Below are positions 35,729 to 46,983 of a stretch of DNA of 64,000 bases, one piece after another. Source of the DNA: Corynespora cassiicola (taxonomy: Eukaryota; Ascomycota; Dothideomycetes; Pleosporales; Corynesporascaceae); contig JAEUWY010000002.1 in the NCBI GenBank assembly GCA_022059125.1, forward strand, positions 2,232,001 through 2,296,000, written 5' to 3'. Below the pieces are notes generated by a model. It did not search any database. It saw nothing but the letters and a program-made list of their open reading frames with translations, and was not told the origin of the DNA. Each line of letters begins with the position of its first letter. The first letter of the stretch is position 1. The translations under genes and the position numbers were made by a program.

Positions 35729-37505
35729 ATGAACATGGAGTACTCAAAGCCTGACGCTACTCTGCCTAGCAGGCTTACTTTCTTGATCAAATCTCTTTTC
35801 CAAATTTTATTCAACATTATTGTTATATATCTTATCTTCTTTTCCGGAAACAGAGTCTTTTTTGGCTATCCCCTGTTTGCTGAGGGACTCATCCAAGCAG
35901 GTGCTTCCCAATTCAACCGATGGATCATGCTCTCCAGGAAAAAGGCTGCAGATGCAGCCACTTCTCAAGATCTAACAAAGCGCAAAGCAGAGTGCATTGC
36001 CTCTGTAGTAGGATATCGGGAGGACGCCGATGTTTTCAAGAAGTGCTTAGAGAGCTACGCATCCAATTATGATCAGCGTCATGCTGCTATCTGCGTGGGC
36101 ATTGATGGCAATGAGGCTGAGGATTATAAGATGTGTATCGTAGCTGAAGAGGTTGGTGGATGTTTACCCCATTGTCTGTTCATCACTCATATCAAAGCAG
36201 GTGTTTGGACCCCGCCTCGCCACGATCTACCTAGAGGAATCGTTTGGTCACATTTTCCGCATCATGCAGGAAGCTGCCATGATTAGCGAGAAAACTCCAA
36301 CTTCCAGCGATATTAACGACCACATCATGTCGACTCTTATCTCCAAGGCTACCAATATACTCCAGGCTCATGACGCTCTCTACTGCTCTTCACAGGAACC
36401 CCAGCCTATCTGCATCGTACAGCCTCATCATTCAAAGAAGGAGATCATGTTCACCACCTTTATCTTCAATATTGCGCTCGCACGCGCCAACAATGTTGAT
36501 TTCGTCTGGTCCAGCGATTCCGACAGCTGGGTATACCCGCGAACCATTGAAATGACCATCGACTGTATGAGCACGGATGAGAAACTGGCTGGCTCTTGCT
36601 GCCTCATGGAGATCCACAATGCGCACCTGAGCATGATTGCCACGGCTGTCGCAGCTACCTACGAGGCCGACATGGCGAACACCGGGGGCCTGCTTTCATC
36701 CTGCGACTCCACCGACTGCCAGCCAGGCCCCTGTGCCGCTTTCCGAGCCGAAGCATTGCAGAAAGTCCTAATCCCTTGGTTCGATCAAACGGTGCTCGGC
36801 ATGCGACCCCTGGTGAACGATGATCGTCACTTGACAACCCGCCTACTGCTTGCTGGCTACAAGGTCAACTTCAACCCTACCGTCTCCGTCGCGACTGATA
36901 CACCACCGACCCTCCCCAAGTGGATCATCCAGCAGGTCCGATGGTCCCGTGCCACCGCCGTCGAGTCTCTCTGCTACCCCAAGGTGTATCTCCAACGCCA
37001 CCCCATTCTCGGCATCTTCTCCTTCCGTCGCATTGCCCTTCCCATCATCAACTTCGCCGTTGTGGCTCGTTATCTCGCGACTGGTGTCGGCGGTTCCTTC
37101 TCGTCGATCCAGGACATCGCCCTTCGCATGCTCGTCGTGGGGTTGTACGCTAGCTTCACCAACTGGAGGGGCGTCAAGGGTTTCGTTCTCCACACTTTGA
37201 GCCCGCTCGTCATGCAGGTGCCCCAGACCGCGTTTTTGTTTTGGGCCACGGTCACCATGTTCGATAACCATTGGGGAACTCCGATGCGGAGCTCCAATGA
37301 GCAGGGTAAGGGATCGAAGAGAAGCTTTTTGAGCCAGAACTTTGGTAGCCTCTTTGTCACCACGGTTTGGGTCAGCATGGTTGTGGGGGCTTTTTGTAGG
37401 TGGGTTGCTACTACTTGGGCCCTGGTGGTTCCAATGTATGCGGCGGCTGGTGGCTTTGTGGGGGCTGCAGGATTATTTGGATTCGCCATTGCGGCAGGTA
37501 TGTAG
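35729..37505 (+). CDS. Family-2 glycosyltransferase, hyaluronan-synthase-like membrane protein
   Basis: Processive GT2 enzyme that would polymerise a sugar nucleotide into a surface polysaccharide at the plasma membrane. Exons are 35729-36151 and 36201-37505 (575 aa); the 49-bp intron joins AEE to VFGPR. TM1 is at about residues 19-40 (LFQILFNIIVIYLIFF). The catalytic domain has VVGYREDADVFKKCLES, SSDSDSWV (DxD-type, Asp247/Asp249), PGPCAAFR, LVNDDRHLTTRLL and QQVRW (385-389). C-terminal TMs cover about residues 405-575. This is the layout of class I hyaluronan synthases, chitin synthases and the fungal Cps1/GT2 proteins reported to affect hyphal growth and virulence in cereal pathogens. The polymer made by the fungal enzymes is not established, so I name it only as HAS-like. 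Confidence 0.88.
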
Positions 37506-40500
37506 AGTTGCTGGGCAGCTTTGACTCGGCTTTATTATTACGACGTTATGACCATAGACATATATTTAGGAAGCTAGATCATTGTTCTTTACTGAAATAT
37601 CATATAATTCAAATTCTCTAGCCACACTTGATATCAAGTGGTGCTTTCGTTATGCACTGCTGTTAGCGTTTCTTTATTATTTAGAACAAACAGAAAGTCA
37701 AGATACTTATTAGGAGTCCAGAATTTCAGTATTAAGTGTAAAAACCCTGTTTAGAAGAATTAAATAAGCTTTTAGTAGTTAATAGATATTTAACAGTTCC
37801 GGTCTATTCTTGTGTTGCGTAATCCTGTCGTCTTAACATACTGCTGACCGGATCTGACTATACATCGTCCAATTGTCAAAGAGAGAGATACAACGCAATC
37901 AAAAACGCGTACGACTATGGGAGTTATCTTCACTATAAATGGGCAAAACATGTCGATCGGACACTGACTGGTGACATTATTGAGTGTCACTTCCAGGACA
38001 CGCCAGCGAGCTCATCTTCGTACAGCGCTCTGAAACTCTTAATGGGCCATTTTGAATCAACATGTTGTGATCGATACTTTCTCTTTTTGATGAGTTTAAT
38101 GAAAGTTCCCAACATGCACAATTTACTTGGATCTAATGAGCGACATTAAAAATGAAACTTTTATTAGCACAGTAGTGATTCCAACGCTCCGGGGGAAAAA
38201 CATCGGATTGGAATGATACCAGGGGTTATACAATTGTTGCTTTTATAAAAAATTGACAACAGTTCTAGTCTAATTGAAGTCGCTTTCATGTGAAGGCCCA
38301 ATACCGACGTTTTACCTAGGCATGAATATCACACTGAGAGCATTTCTTTCTTCGTGGTGTATCTTTTTGGCCTCTCAAACTGCATGGAGAGCATTTCTCT
38401 TCTCCTCCGATGGCTCGCACCAAGAAATTCTCCGTCCTGCTGATGCGGCAGCGGCGTTACCAGCGAAGTGCTCTGTCAAGATCGAAGGGGAGCGGGACAA
38501 AACCTGTTTCGCAAAAGCGGAAATAATAGCCAAAGAACTAAAGCATTGAGGTGGGCGGATATAAGTTTGGCGCGTAGGCTCCCAAGATGTTGATCGAATG
38601 TCGATGGCATACCGTGGTTACTTCGGGCCTTTTCGAGCTATTGATCACGATGGACAATTGATTTGGCGATCAACGCGTGGCTCGCAACGGGCCTTTTGTA
38701 GACAGCCTCTTACTCGCCTTGCGTTGCGGGTCCATCCAATGTGAGCAAACACAGGTGGATAGAACTGGCTGTGACCCTGCGATGCCAATAATGTAGGCAT
38801 AATGATCCGAGATTCTTCTAACCGCTCTGTAGTCGGCAACCGATATCTCGCCGGGCAACGTGGGCATTTGCGATGTTTAGCCGAGCCTCATTTGCGCAAC
38901 AACAGCAGGGCCGAAAGCCTCACTTGGGAAATTTTCGCGTTCACGTAGCGGGTAAAAAGGAAGACAGCATTCTACACCACGATCGAAATCGACGGTTGCC
39001 GGATACATGGTGGGTCGAACTGCCGGAAATCGCTCCGCAAGGGGCATGAAAGAGTACGGATGCGGTTCATCCACATCAGGGACTAACCACAAGGACCGAT
39101 GAATGCAGGTTTATCGGAGATGTCATAAAAGAAAACAAGCCGAGTTCCTGAACGGCTCCGCATCAACATGCGATTATGATGTAATTGAGGGTCTTTGGAA
39201 ATGCTCTAGTCCACGCGACCAGTGTGTACGCATTATTGATATTCGGATGTAGCCGATTGGCCGGAGGCATTCTCCGCCCTGATGCGCAAGCGATGTACAC
39301 TGAGACACCACCCATCAGAGCCTATGGGGTCCAATGGTGTGTCGTTCTGGTGGACCATTTCGGCCTTATTATCCTTGTAGAGTTCCCAGTTGTGGAGAGG
39401 CACCCTGCAGGCTCCAAAAAGTTGGTCCAGCGGAAGATGGGGGAACTGTAGTTGGAACCACGCTACCAGCCGAATTTTCGAAAGCGGGACGTCCGCTACC
39501 AACCGGCCCGAGGGCAGACGTCCTGGAGTGGGGAAGAGCGACATGCAAGAGGAACAGATTTGGCATCGGCTGGAAGCTCTGCCATGTTATAAAGCGAGTA
39601 ACTCGTTCTAGAACGTGAGGCTCAACGTTGAGATCCATGCGAGTCACGCCGCAGGTGGGCTATCCCGGCTAGAATCGATGGATTGCGAGCGGAGACCATG
39701 GAGACCGCGCTTGGAGCTTGCTTTATTTGATCTTTATGGCCATGAAAATGGCAACAGGTGATTTTCCGCGATGGCCCACGTGGTGTCAAGAAAGTGTCTA
39801 GGTGTTTGAAGTAATGTAGTACAGTTCTTATCACAATAGACCAAGTCGCATTTGGATCTGTTGCAATCAAATGTATATGGCTCGTCTTTTTCATCGAGAT
39901 CAAGGGCTATGCGAAGAGGTTGCAACTACTATTCAGGGCTATAAGTTTGTAGAATAGGAGACTGAAATCGCAAATAGCGTACAAACCCCCCCAACTTACA
40001 TGATGGAACGGGTGCTGCAAGTTATTTGTATCTCACTCTCTGACATTGATGATGCTTCCCTAACAAAACCATTCTGCTAACTGCCACTAAGAACTTGAGC
40101 GCTAGGATATTGCTTTTGTCTGATACAAAAGAAAAGCACCCTGCCTAGCATGCTGATCATCTTCACCGAATGGACTAGAGAGGTTGGTGGCCTTGCCATG
40201 ATACGGTGTAGTTGCGTGGATCTAGAATGTAGCAGTGTTTGGACTGGCCAGACAGTTCTTACATCGAAAATACGGCCAAATCATACGTCGTGTGTAGTGT
40301 ATTCCGCACACAGCCTGATTTGTACGTCACTGGCGGTAGATCTGCGTGACGGTTGTGGGAATGCACGTTTCAGGGGGGCGGGGGGGCTCTCCATGGCGTC
40401 GGCCCAGTGGGCCGTAGGCGTTTCCTGGAGTGTGGTTGTGCCTGTCTGTCGGACGGGATACTTTTGCCGAGAGACGTTGGTGAGCCGATGTAGAGCGAGT

Positions 40501-41000
40501 AGTGGGTGGTTGTATGAGGATGTGCAGATTATTTCTCAAAGGAAAAACATACTCTATTCCGTCCTACAATCAATGTTTCAGGTTTACAGATGATTGAATC
40601 TTGTATACTGGGGTTTTCGGTGCTGCGAACAGGATATGGATGCGACATGGATTGGACGGGTGCTGCTCAGGGATACCTTAGGCCCGGGATGATGCGATTT
40701 TTTTGCCACACGCAGAGTATAACCAAAGTTTTCCCGACGATAGGGAATCTGATCTTCAAGTTCCCCTCACGAGACTCTCACGTACCGTTGTAACGTCTCG
40801 GGATTTACTGGGTGGGTGCGGGGTGGAAGAGCCCTTGAAACTCACCTAGGTATCGATGATGGTCAATCTCTGACTGGCCAAGTAGGACAGTGAACTGATA
40901 TGAGCGAAAGCGTGGCGGCCGACGACACTAGGGCACGCTTGTCTGCTCGGTCATGTGCTCTAGATTGTGTTTTGGATGGCTGGAATGCAGCGTTGCGGCC
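37506..41000. other. Gene-free stretch, 3.5 kb
   Basis: The GT2 3' region (37.5-38.2 kb, AT-enriched) is followed by average-composition DNA with only short unsupported ORFs (38274-38549, 40150-40593). A short G-run (GGGGGGCGGGGGGGCT) lies at about 40374-40389. I saw no mobile element. Confidence 0.45.
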
Positions 41001-41532
41001 ATTTTGAGCGTCGAGCGTCGAGCTTCGAGTGACCTAGGTACCCGGGCAGGCAGCCGGGCTCGACATGGCCTCGCGTCGTGACGAAAGCGGCCATGAAAAT
41101 CCGTCACGAGCGCGCACAAGCGTTACATTGGAGGCGATCGACGGCCCCCCACCGCGATTGGGCAAGGAGAATATGCTGGCCATAGAGTTGAGGCTAGAGG
41201 CGGGACGTTCGAATATGGTTGAGCACGTGACGTGCCCAAAGCAGACGGCGGCGACGGTGGTGGAAGGGGCGACTCGAGATTGGGCAGCGAAGGCTCAACC
41301 TCGACGATCCATCCCCTTCTCTTGTTTAGAAATTTTCACCATGGTGCGACTGGTCCCGAGGTTCACGCGCGCAGCTCGTTCCCGACGCAGCGCTCCTTCA
41401 AGCCACGATTGTCGAGTCCGGTTTTCCTGTTGGGAAGCGGTGCGTCGCTGAGCTCGCCAATAGCGCAGGCTGCGGCGGCGCCAGGAACAGGAACAAGAAC
41501 AACCCAAGGCCAGTGGCCCAGCGTCCGCCCGG

Positions 41533-41615
41533 TCTCGCAGTCTCGCAGTCTCGCAGTCTCGCAGCCCAAGTCGCACGTTTCCTGCTGCCTCGTCCTGTCT
41601 CGTCCTGTCTCGTCC
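41533..41615 (+). repeat. Short tandem repeats (8-mer x4; 10-mer x2.7)
   Basis: TCTCGCAG occurs four times in perfect tandem at 41533-41564. CTCGTCCTGT occurs 2.7 times at 41589-41615. Both are pyrimidine-rich on the plus strand and share the core CTCG. They may be slippage products. They lie 1.5 kb upstream of the phosphatase start codon. Confidence 0.85.
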
Positions 41616-42174
41616 CGCGGCGGAGGAGGACGCAGAACGTACGTGCCACCAGGCGAGGCGGCCGGAAGGGAGTGCCGCGGCGACGATGAATTCAAGGCCG
41701 CAACACGACGTGCCAGGTTTGGGCCTTGGACGGGCAAAGTCAGGTGCCGGCGTCTCGTCTCACCGCAATTGTCATTGGCAGGGACCGTGTGCCTGGAGGG
41801 CGGACGGCCGAGCCCAAAGGTACCGCCGGGTATCGGTCTCGAAGCGTCGAGGACACATCAAAAGACGCAGCCGCAGATCCAATCTCGCCGTGGGTGCTGT
41901 GAGAGGCACGACGACGACGACGCAGTACCAAGTGTCTCGTGCGTGCCTTTTTTCCGGGCGGTGGGGTTGGGGGTGGGCGCATCGCTGCGCATCTCTGCGC
42001 AGATCCGAGCCACGACGAGCAACACCGCCGCCCGTCAGGGTCCATCGCATCATCGCATCATGGCCCCCTGCCCGCCGCCTGGCCAGGCCGCGGGCGGCTC
42101 GCCTGGGTGCATGCTGCCAGCAGGCAGGGCGAGGGAGGGAAAAGCAGGGCACGGCGGCACGGCGAGGGGGGGGT

Positions 42175-42235
42175 GGACACGACGGACACGACGGGCACGA
42201 CGGACACGGTGGACACGCACGACACGCAGGCGTCG
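42175..42235 (+). repeat. Degenerate GGACACGAC tandem array
   Basis: About seven imperfect 9-bp units (GGACACGAC and variants GGGCACGAC, GGACACGGT, GGACACGCAC) are in tandem. They are GC-rich and preceded by a G-run. Function is unknown; local replication slippage is the simplest explanation. Confidence 0.75.
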
Positions 42236-43147
42236 CGATGCTCTAGAAGGCCGCCAGAAGCTGAAGCGGACCCCCATCTGGGCGAGGGCATGGGCAGCGT
42301 GATGGCTGCTGCGAGTGCTGCGTGTCGGCCGGGTGCAGGGAGGCTGCTGGCAGGCTGGCAGGCGACGCCCAGCTGACAGGGCGCATGGCAAAGCGAGAAA
42401 GACGATGGACGTCACCAAGCGGTCTCGACTCGCCGCCGGTTCGCCTGCGCTGGCCGCCGATCTCACCTACAGGTTTTCCAGATTAATGGGCAAAGCCTCG
42501 ATCCGCCGTACAATCTCACCTCTCCGCTCATCCTCCCTCCCCCTTCCCTTGCGCCCGTCTGGTGCCTCCGCCCGATTTCGAACCCATCAGCCCTATCTCC
42601 CCGTCACGAGTCGTCCCCCTTCGACTCCCGCGCAGGGCCCTCGGAGACCCTTGGTTCTTGGCGCCGTTTTACTGCTCCCGCGAACCTGCTTCACGACCCC
42701 CCGTGGCATCCCAGCGCCCGCCCGCCCCATAGCGGCATCGCCAGTCTCGAATCGCCGCCGCAGTGCCACCGCTGCTGCCCGTGAGAATCTTCTCAGCCGC
42801 GTCGAGGCCGCCTCGCAGTCCGCTGTGCCGGGTCGCTGCTGCTCCTTGCGCGCCTTTTGTAATCGCCGCCCCTACCACGGCCCCGACAGGCCCCTACGTC
42901 ATATCGGCTCCTTCTCAGAGCGTCACAACCATCTCCACCCCCTTGACCGCCCACGCCCACGCCCACGCCAACGCCTACGCCATCGCCTCAAATTCTCCTG
43001 ACGCCTGCACCCGCCTGCGCCTGCGAACTCTGCGCCACCTCCCTGCCCATTTGCATGCCCCTATAACCCTACGCCGAAGCCAACGCCATTCCTCGCGCCG
43101 TCGCTGGTTCTGCTCGCCTCCCGCCCTTGCGTCAGGGAGGCCCAACC

Positions 43148-45827
43148 ATGTCCATGCCCGCCGTCTCCCCCAGACCGCGCGAGGCCTCACACCCGACTCA
43201 ATCGCGCCCGCGGCCCACGGCGAAACGCGCCAGCACCTCGCGGACGCCCGCCCTCGCCCTGCCGCCGCTGAGCCCGCGCCGCATCAACGACGCCAAAGCG
43301 ACGAGCCATGTCACCCACGACCCAAAGACCCCCAGCCCAAACTACTTTGGTCTCGCCGTCGAGTCCAATGTCGACGTCTTTGCCTCCAGCGCTGCCCAGC
43401 ACATCCGGGGCAATTGGAGCCCGCCCTCGTCAAATGTGCGCTCCACCGCCGCCATCTCGCCTCACGTCATTCCCGTGGACCAGAACCCCGAGTTTGAGCA
43501 GTTCAGACGCCAGTCCGAGAACAACAGAGGATTCATGCTGGGCAACTTCGACTTTGGCCAGTCGCCGCCCATTGCCCCAAAGGGCAGCGTCTTCGGTGCC
43601 TTCAAAACTCCCCTGTCGCCCCAGTCCATGACCTTGGCTCCACGTTCATCCTCAAGCGAGAACTCGAACGACTCCAGTCGCGATGACGGCGGCAAGCCGC
43701 GCTCGCCGAAACGCCTTCTCTCCACCGAGTCTTCAATGTTCCCTGATCGCCCGCGGCGCAACTCTCCCGCAAGTTTTCTCGACCAGGAGAATTTCGGACG
43801 CACAGATGAGATCGCTGAATTTGTTCAAGACAGGAATCCGTGCCCCTCGCTGCCGCCCCAAAAGTCCATTCACAATCTCTCTCTCTCTAGCCATCGAGCA
43901 GAAACCCTTCCCGTCCACATGCCCAATGACACCAAGGCCGACGGCCCCACCATGGCGACCCCTCAGCATGTAGTAAACATTCTGGAATCGGCTGTGGAAG
44001 AAGTACTGTTGCTCGACCTCCGGGTCTCCACACAATATGCGAAGGCAAGCATAGCCGGGGCGTTGAGTCTCTGCATACCCACTACGCTCCTCAAGCGTGC
44101 TTCATTCAACGTCCAGAAGCTCGCAGAGACCTTTAAGGATCCCGACCAGAAAGAGAAGTTCGAGCGTTGGAGGAGTAGCAAGCACATAATCGTTTACGAT
44201 GCCTCGTCGTCACTGCTCAAGGACGCGGCCACTTGCGTCAACACACTGAAGAAGTTCACAAACGAGGGGTGGTCAGGCGGCTCATACATTATTCGCGGCG
44301 GCTTTCAAGAATTTGCGGATAAGTTCCCCAACTGGATAACGAACAGCACCTCCCAGAGCTCATCATCATCTTCCTCGGGATCGTTGCAGATCGACTCGGG
44401 TTTGCCTTCCGTTGCACCAGTCATCGGCGGATGCCCCATGCCAGCCACCCAGAACGCCGCCAACCCATTCTTTGGTAACATTCGCCAGAATATGGACTTA
44501 ATTGGTGGCGTTGGACAAATGCCCGTCAAGCATCCCTCGTCCATGACACAGTCTGTGCAAGAAGAACTTCCTGCGTGGCTGCAGAGGGCAGCTGACGAGC
44601 GGGATAATGGCAAGCTTGTGTCTGAAAAGTTCTTGCAGATCGAGAAGCGCGAGCAGAAGCGAATGCAAGAGGCCTTGTCCGGAAAGGTGGTGTACGGGGC
44701 GCCTACCTCGTCGGATCCTGCAAAATGCGTCCAGATTGCCGGAATCGAAAAAGGATCGAAGAATCGGTATAATAGCATTTGGCCATACGAGCACTCTCGC
44801 GTCAAATTGGGTGGTGTTCCATCAGGAGGCTGCGACTATGTAAATGCGAACCACGTGCAGTCGAGCTTTTCAAACAAGCGGTACATCGCAACGCAAGGGC
44901 CTCTGCCAGCCACTTTCAACGTAAGTTTCTCGGCTTTTTATACATTAGCTTGAGACTGACAACTAGCAGGACTTTTGGAACGTGGTCTGGCAGCAAGATG
45001 TACGTGTCATTGTCATGCTCACCGCTGAACAAGAGGGTGGCCAATTGAAAGCCCACAACTACTGGTCGGAGAAGCAATATGGCCATCTGCACCTCAACGC
45101 TCTGGGGGAGCGCAAGGCCTCCCTCGAGCCCTCCAAGATCCATCGGCACCGTGAGCACCTGAGGCCATCACTCGGCCAGCGTCGTTCGACCAATCCTCCC
45201 AAGCTTTCAACCATGGGTCGCGACCGAGAGCGTGAGCAAAACACGGCCTCGCCGAGTTCGGAGACGCCTTACGTCACTGTTCGCAAGTTTAGTCTGTCCA
45301 ACGACGCCGAGCCTTTTGCGCGCATGCGTGAAATCACGCAGCTTCAATATTCTCATTGGCCAGACTTTGGTGCCCCCGCGCATCCGACTCACCTCTTGGG
45401 TTTGATCGAGCAATGCGACGCTGTTGTCAGACAAGTCAATGGTGGATCTCCCTCGCGACCGGAACCCCCCAACGGGCGGCCCGTGCTCGTGCACTGTTCA
45501 GCTGGATGTGGACGCACGGGTACCTTTTGTACTGTCGATTCGGTCCTCGATATGCTCAAGCGCCAGCGTCAGGCGCGGAACATTCGACAGGGGACACCGA
45601 TGGAGGTTGACCTGTCCTCGCCAGGAAGGGGCCAGGACAAGATTCTCGGCAAAGATGAGAAAGAAAACGGGCAGTGGATCATGAAGGAAGATGTGGATTT
45701 GATCGAAAAGACGGTGGAAGACTTCCGACTGCAGAGACTCAGCATGGTGCAGAGTCTACGCCAGTTCGTTCTTTGCTACGAAAGTGTGCTCGAGTGGCTT
45801 GTTGAGCAGCATCCCAAGTCCGCTTAA
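43148..45827 (+). CDS. Protein tyrosine phosphatase with N-terminal rhodanese-like domain (Pyp1/2 type)
   Basis: Classical PTP predicted to dephosphorylate MAP kinases, by analogy with fission-yeast Pyp1/Pyp2. Exons are 43148-44920 and 44970-45827; the intron GTAAGT...TAGCAG splits TFN|DFWNVVW. The total is 876 aa. Residues 1 to about 270 are disordered, Ser/Pro-rich, with many SP sites. About 275-400 is a CDC25/rhodanese-like domain (VEEVLLLDLRVSTQYAKASIAGALSL; KHIIVYDASS; SYIIRGGFQEFADKFP). The PTP domain starts near residue 480 and contains KNRYNSIWPYEHSRVKL, YVNANHVQ, YIATQGPLP, HWPDFGAP and the signature VHCSAGCGRTGT (Cys767). The conserved RYxNIxP variant is RYNSIWP. The true first ATG is 43148 (ACCATGTCC context). 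The long GC-rich upstream region suggests translational control. Confidence 0.92.
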
Positions 45828-46983
45828 CTTGCGTTACATTTTTCTTCGACAAGAGATTGCACATACATGTTTAACTTCCATGACGGTTACGGCTATGGGT
45901 ACATGATTGGTGGGCGGTCAAGGTAAAAGGGCGGCGCTGCATCACTTGAGGAGTACCCATTTTCCTATTCCTTTTTATTTCCCCTTCCACTTCGACTCCT
46001 ACTCTTTCTTCATACTACAGGACTTTGCGATTCATTGGGTGGCGTTTCTCTATTCCTTGTTAGAGTACATTGCATGGGTATCATGGTCAAGCACTGTTTT
46101 AGCTACGAGCACAGCATTCAATGAATGGTTCCCCCTTCTCCAGTCTTGTCTTTTGCTTTGAGCTTTGTGCGGTGAGGCCAAAACAAACTATTTACTCTAG
46201 GCGATAAGCTATGTTGATATCGTTCTAAGGCTGTGGTTGCGTCTCCCTCTTGACTGATGCGCCAAGCAGCCTGTACCAAGTCTGGTGGTCAGATCTTCGT
46301 GGTCTCGCAGCTTCTCAGTCTTGGGTCCAGAACTTCTCACATGATTTCACTGGCTTCCTCCAATTCGCTGTTGTATTCCGCCATCTTTCCGTTGTCTTTT
46401 TCGCATTGATATCATGCTGTGGATGGGACAGCAACTCTTCGTGACAATCGGGCCTTTATAGCATGCCCAGGTGCACACGAACCCTTTTTCTAGATGATGT
46501 CGACGAAGACAAGTCGAACGCAGAGCCGCAGCCGTTCCGCCCTGAGAAAGGGAAGGACTATCAGCTCAGGGACAAGAGCAAATGAGTTTCGTACATTAGA
46601 AAGTCTAATCGAAAGTCTAAATGAAGCTCTGAATTTTATCTTTATTCGTTATACGGCATGTTGGCGCCACGAGCCCTAGCCTATGGCACCTACCTAGGTA
46701 GTTATGTGATGGCAGTGCGTGTTTGCCTTGCCTGGGCAGGCTCAGCCACGCTGACAGTATCTAATGCACGAGAAGCGCCACTACCCGCTCACAGCTGCCG
46801 CTCCCAGCTTTTCGTTCAATCAATCTCAACCGCGAAGAAAATTTTGACATACGAGGTTTGCACTATGCGCACGCTTGCATCTCATTAGCGCTCCCTTCCC
46901 ACACTTCGACCTTTTCACCAAGTGCTTCAGCTGTTTGCACGAGGCGACAATAACGGAACGAATGCATTACGAGCCAGCACAGA
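45828..46983. other. Intergenic 1.16 kb
   Basis: This holds the 3' region of the phosphatase and the promoter of the next gene. Short ORFs only; nothing supported. Confidence 0.45.

Larger units (their letters stand above)
41001..43147. promoter_or_regulatory. GC-rich upstream/leader region of the PTP gene
   Basis: These 2.1 kb are distinctly GC-rich and carry several short tandem repeats (listed separately). From about 42480 the plus strand becomes C-rich (CCCTCC, CGCCCACGCC tracts), like a long fungal 5' leader leading to the ATG at 43148. Open frames such as 41232-42302 and 42315-43001 are low-complexity (Arg/Pro/Gly-rich) and fit the absence of stops in GC-rich DNA. They could act as upstream ORFs if transcribed. 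Confidence 0.4.

Noticed and set aside
41232..42302. 356-codon plus-strand ORF
   Set aside because: Low-complexity Arg/Gly/Pro/Ser translation of GC-rich tandem repeats with no domain; all other frames are also long-open here.
42315..43001. 228-codon plus-strand ORF upstream of the phosphatase
   Set aside because: C-rich leader-like sequence, no domain, low complexity; more likely 5' UTR.
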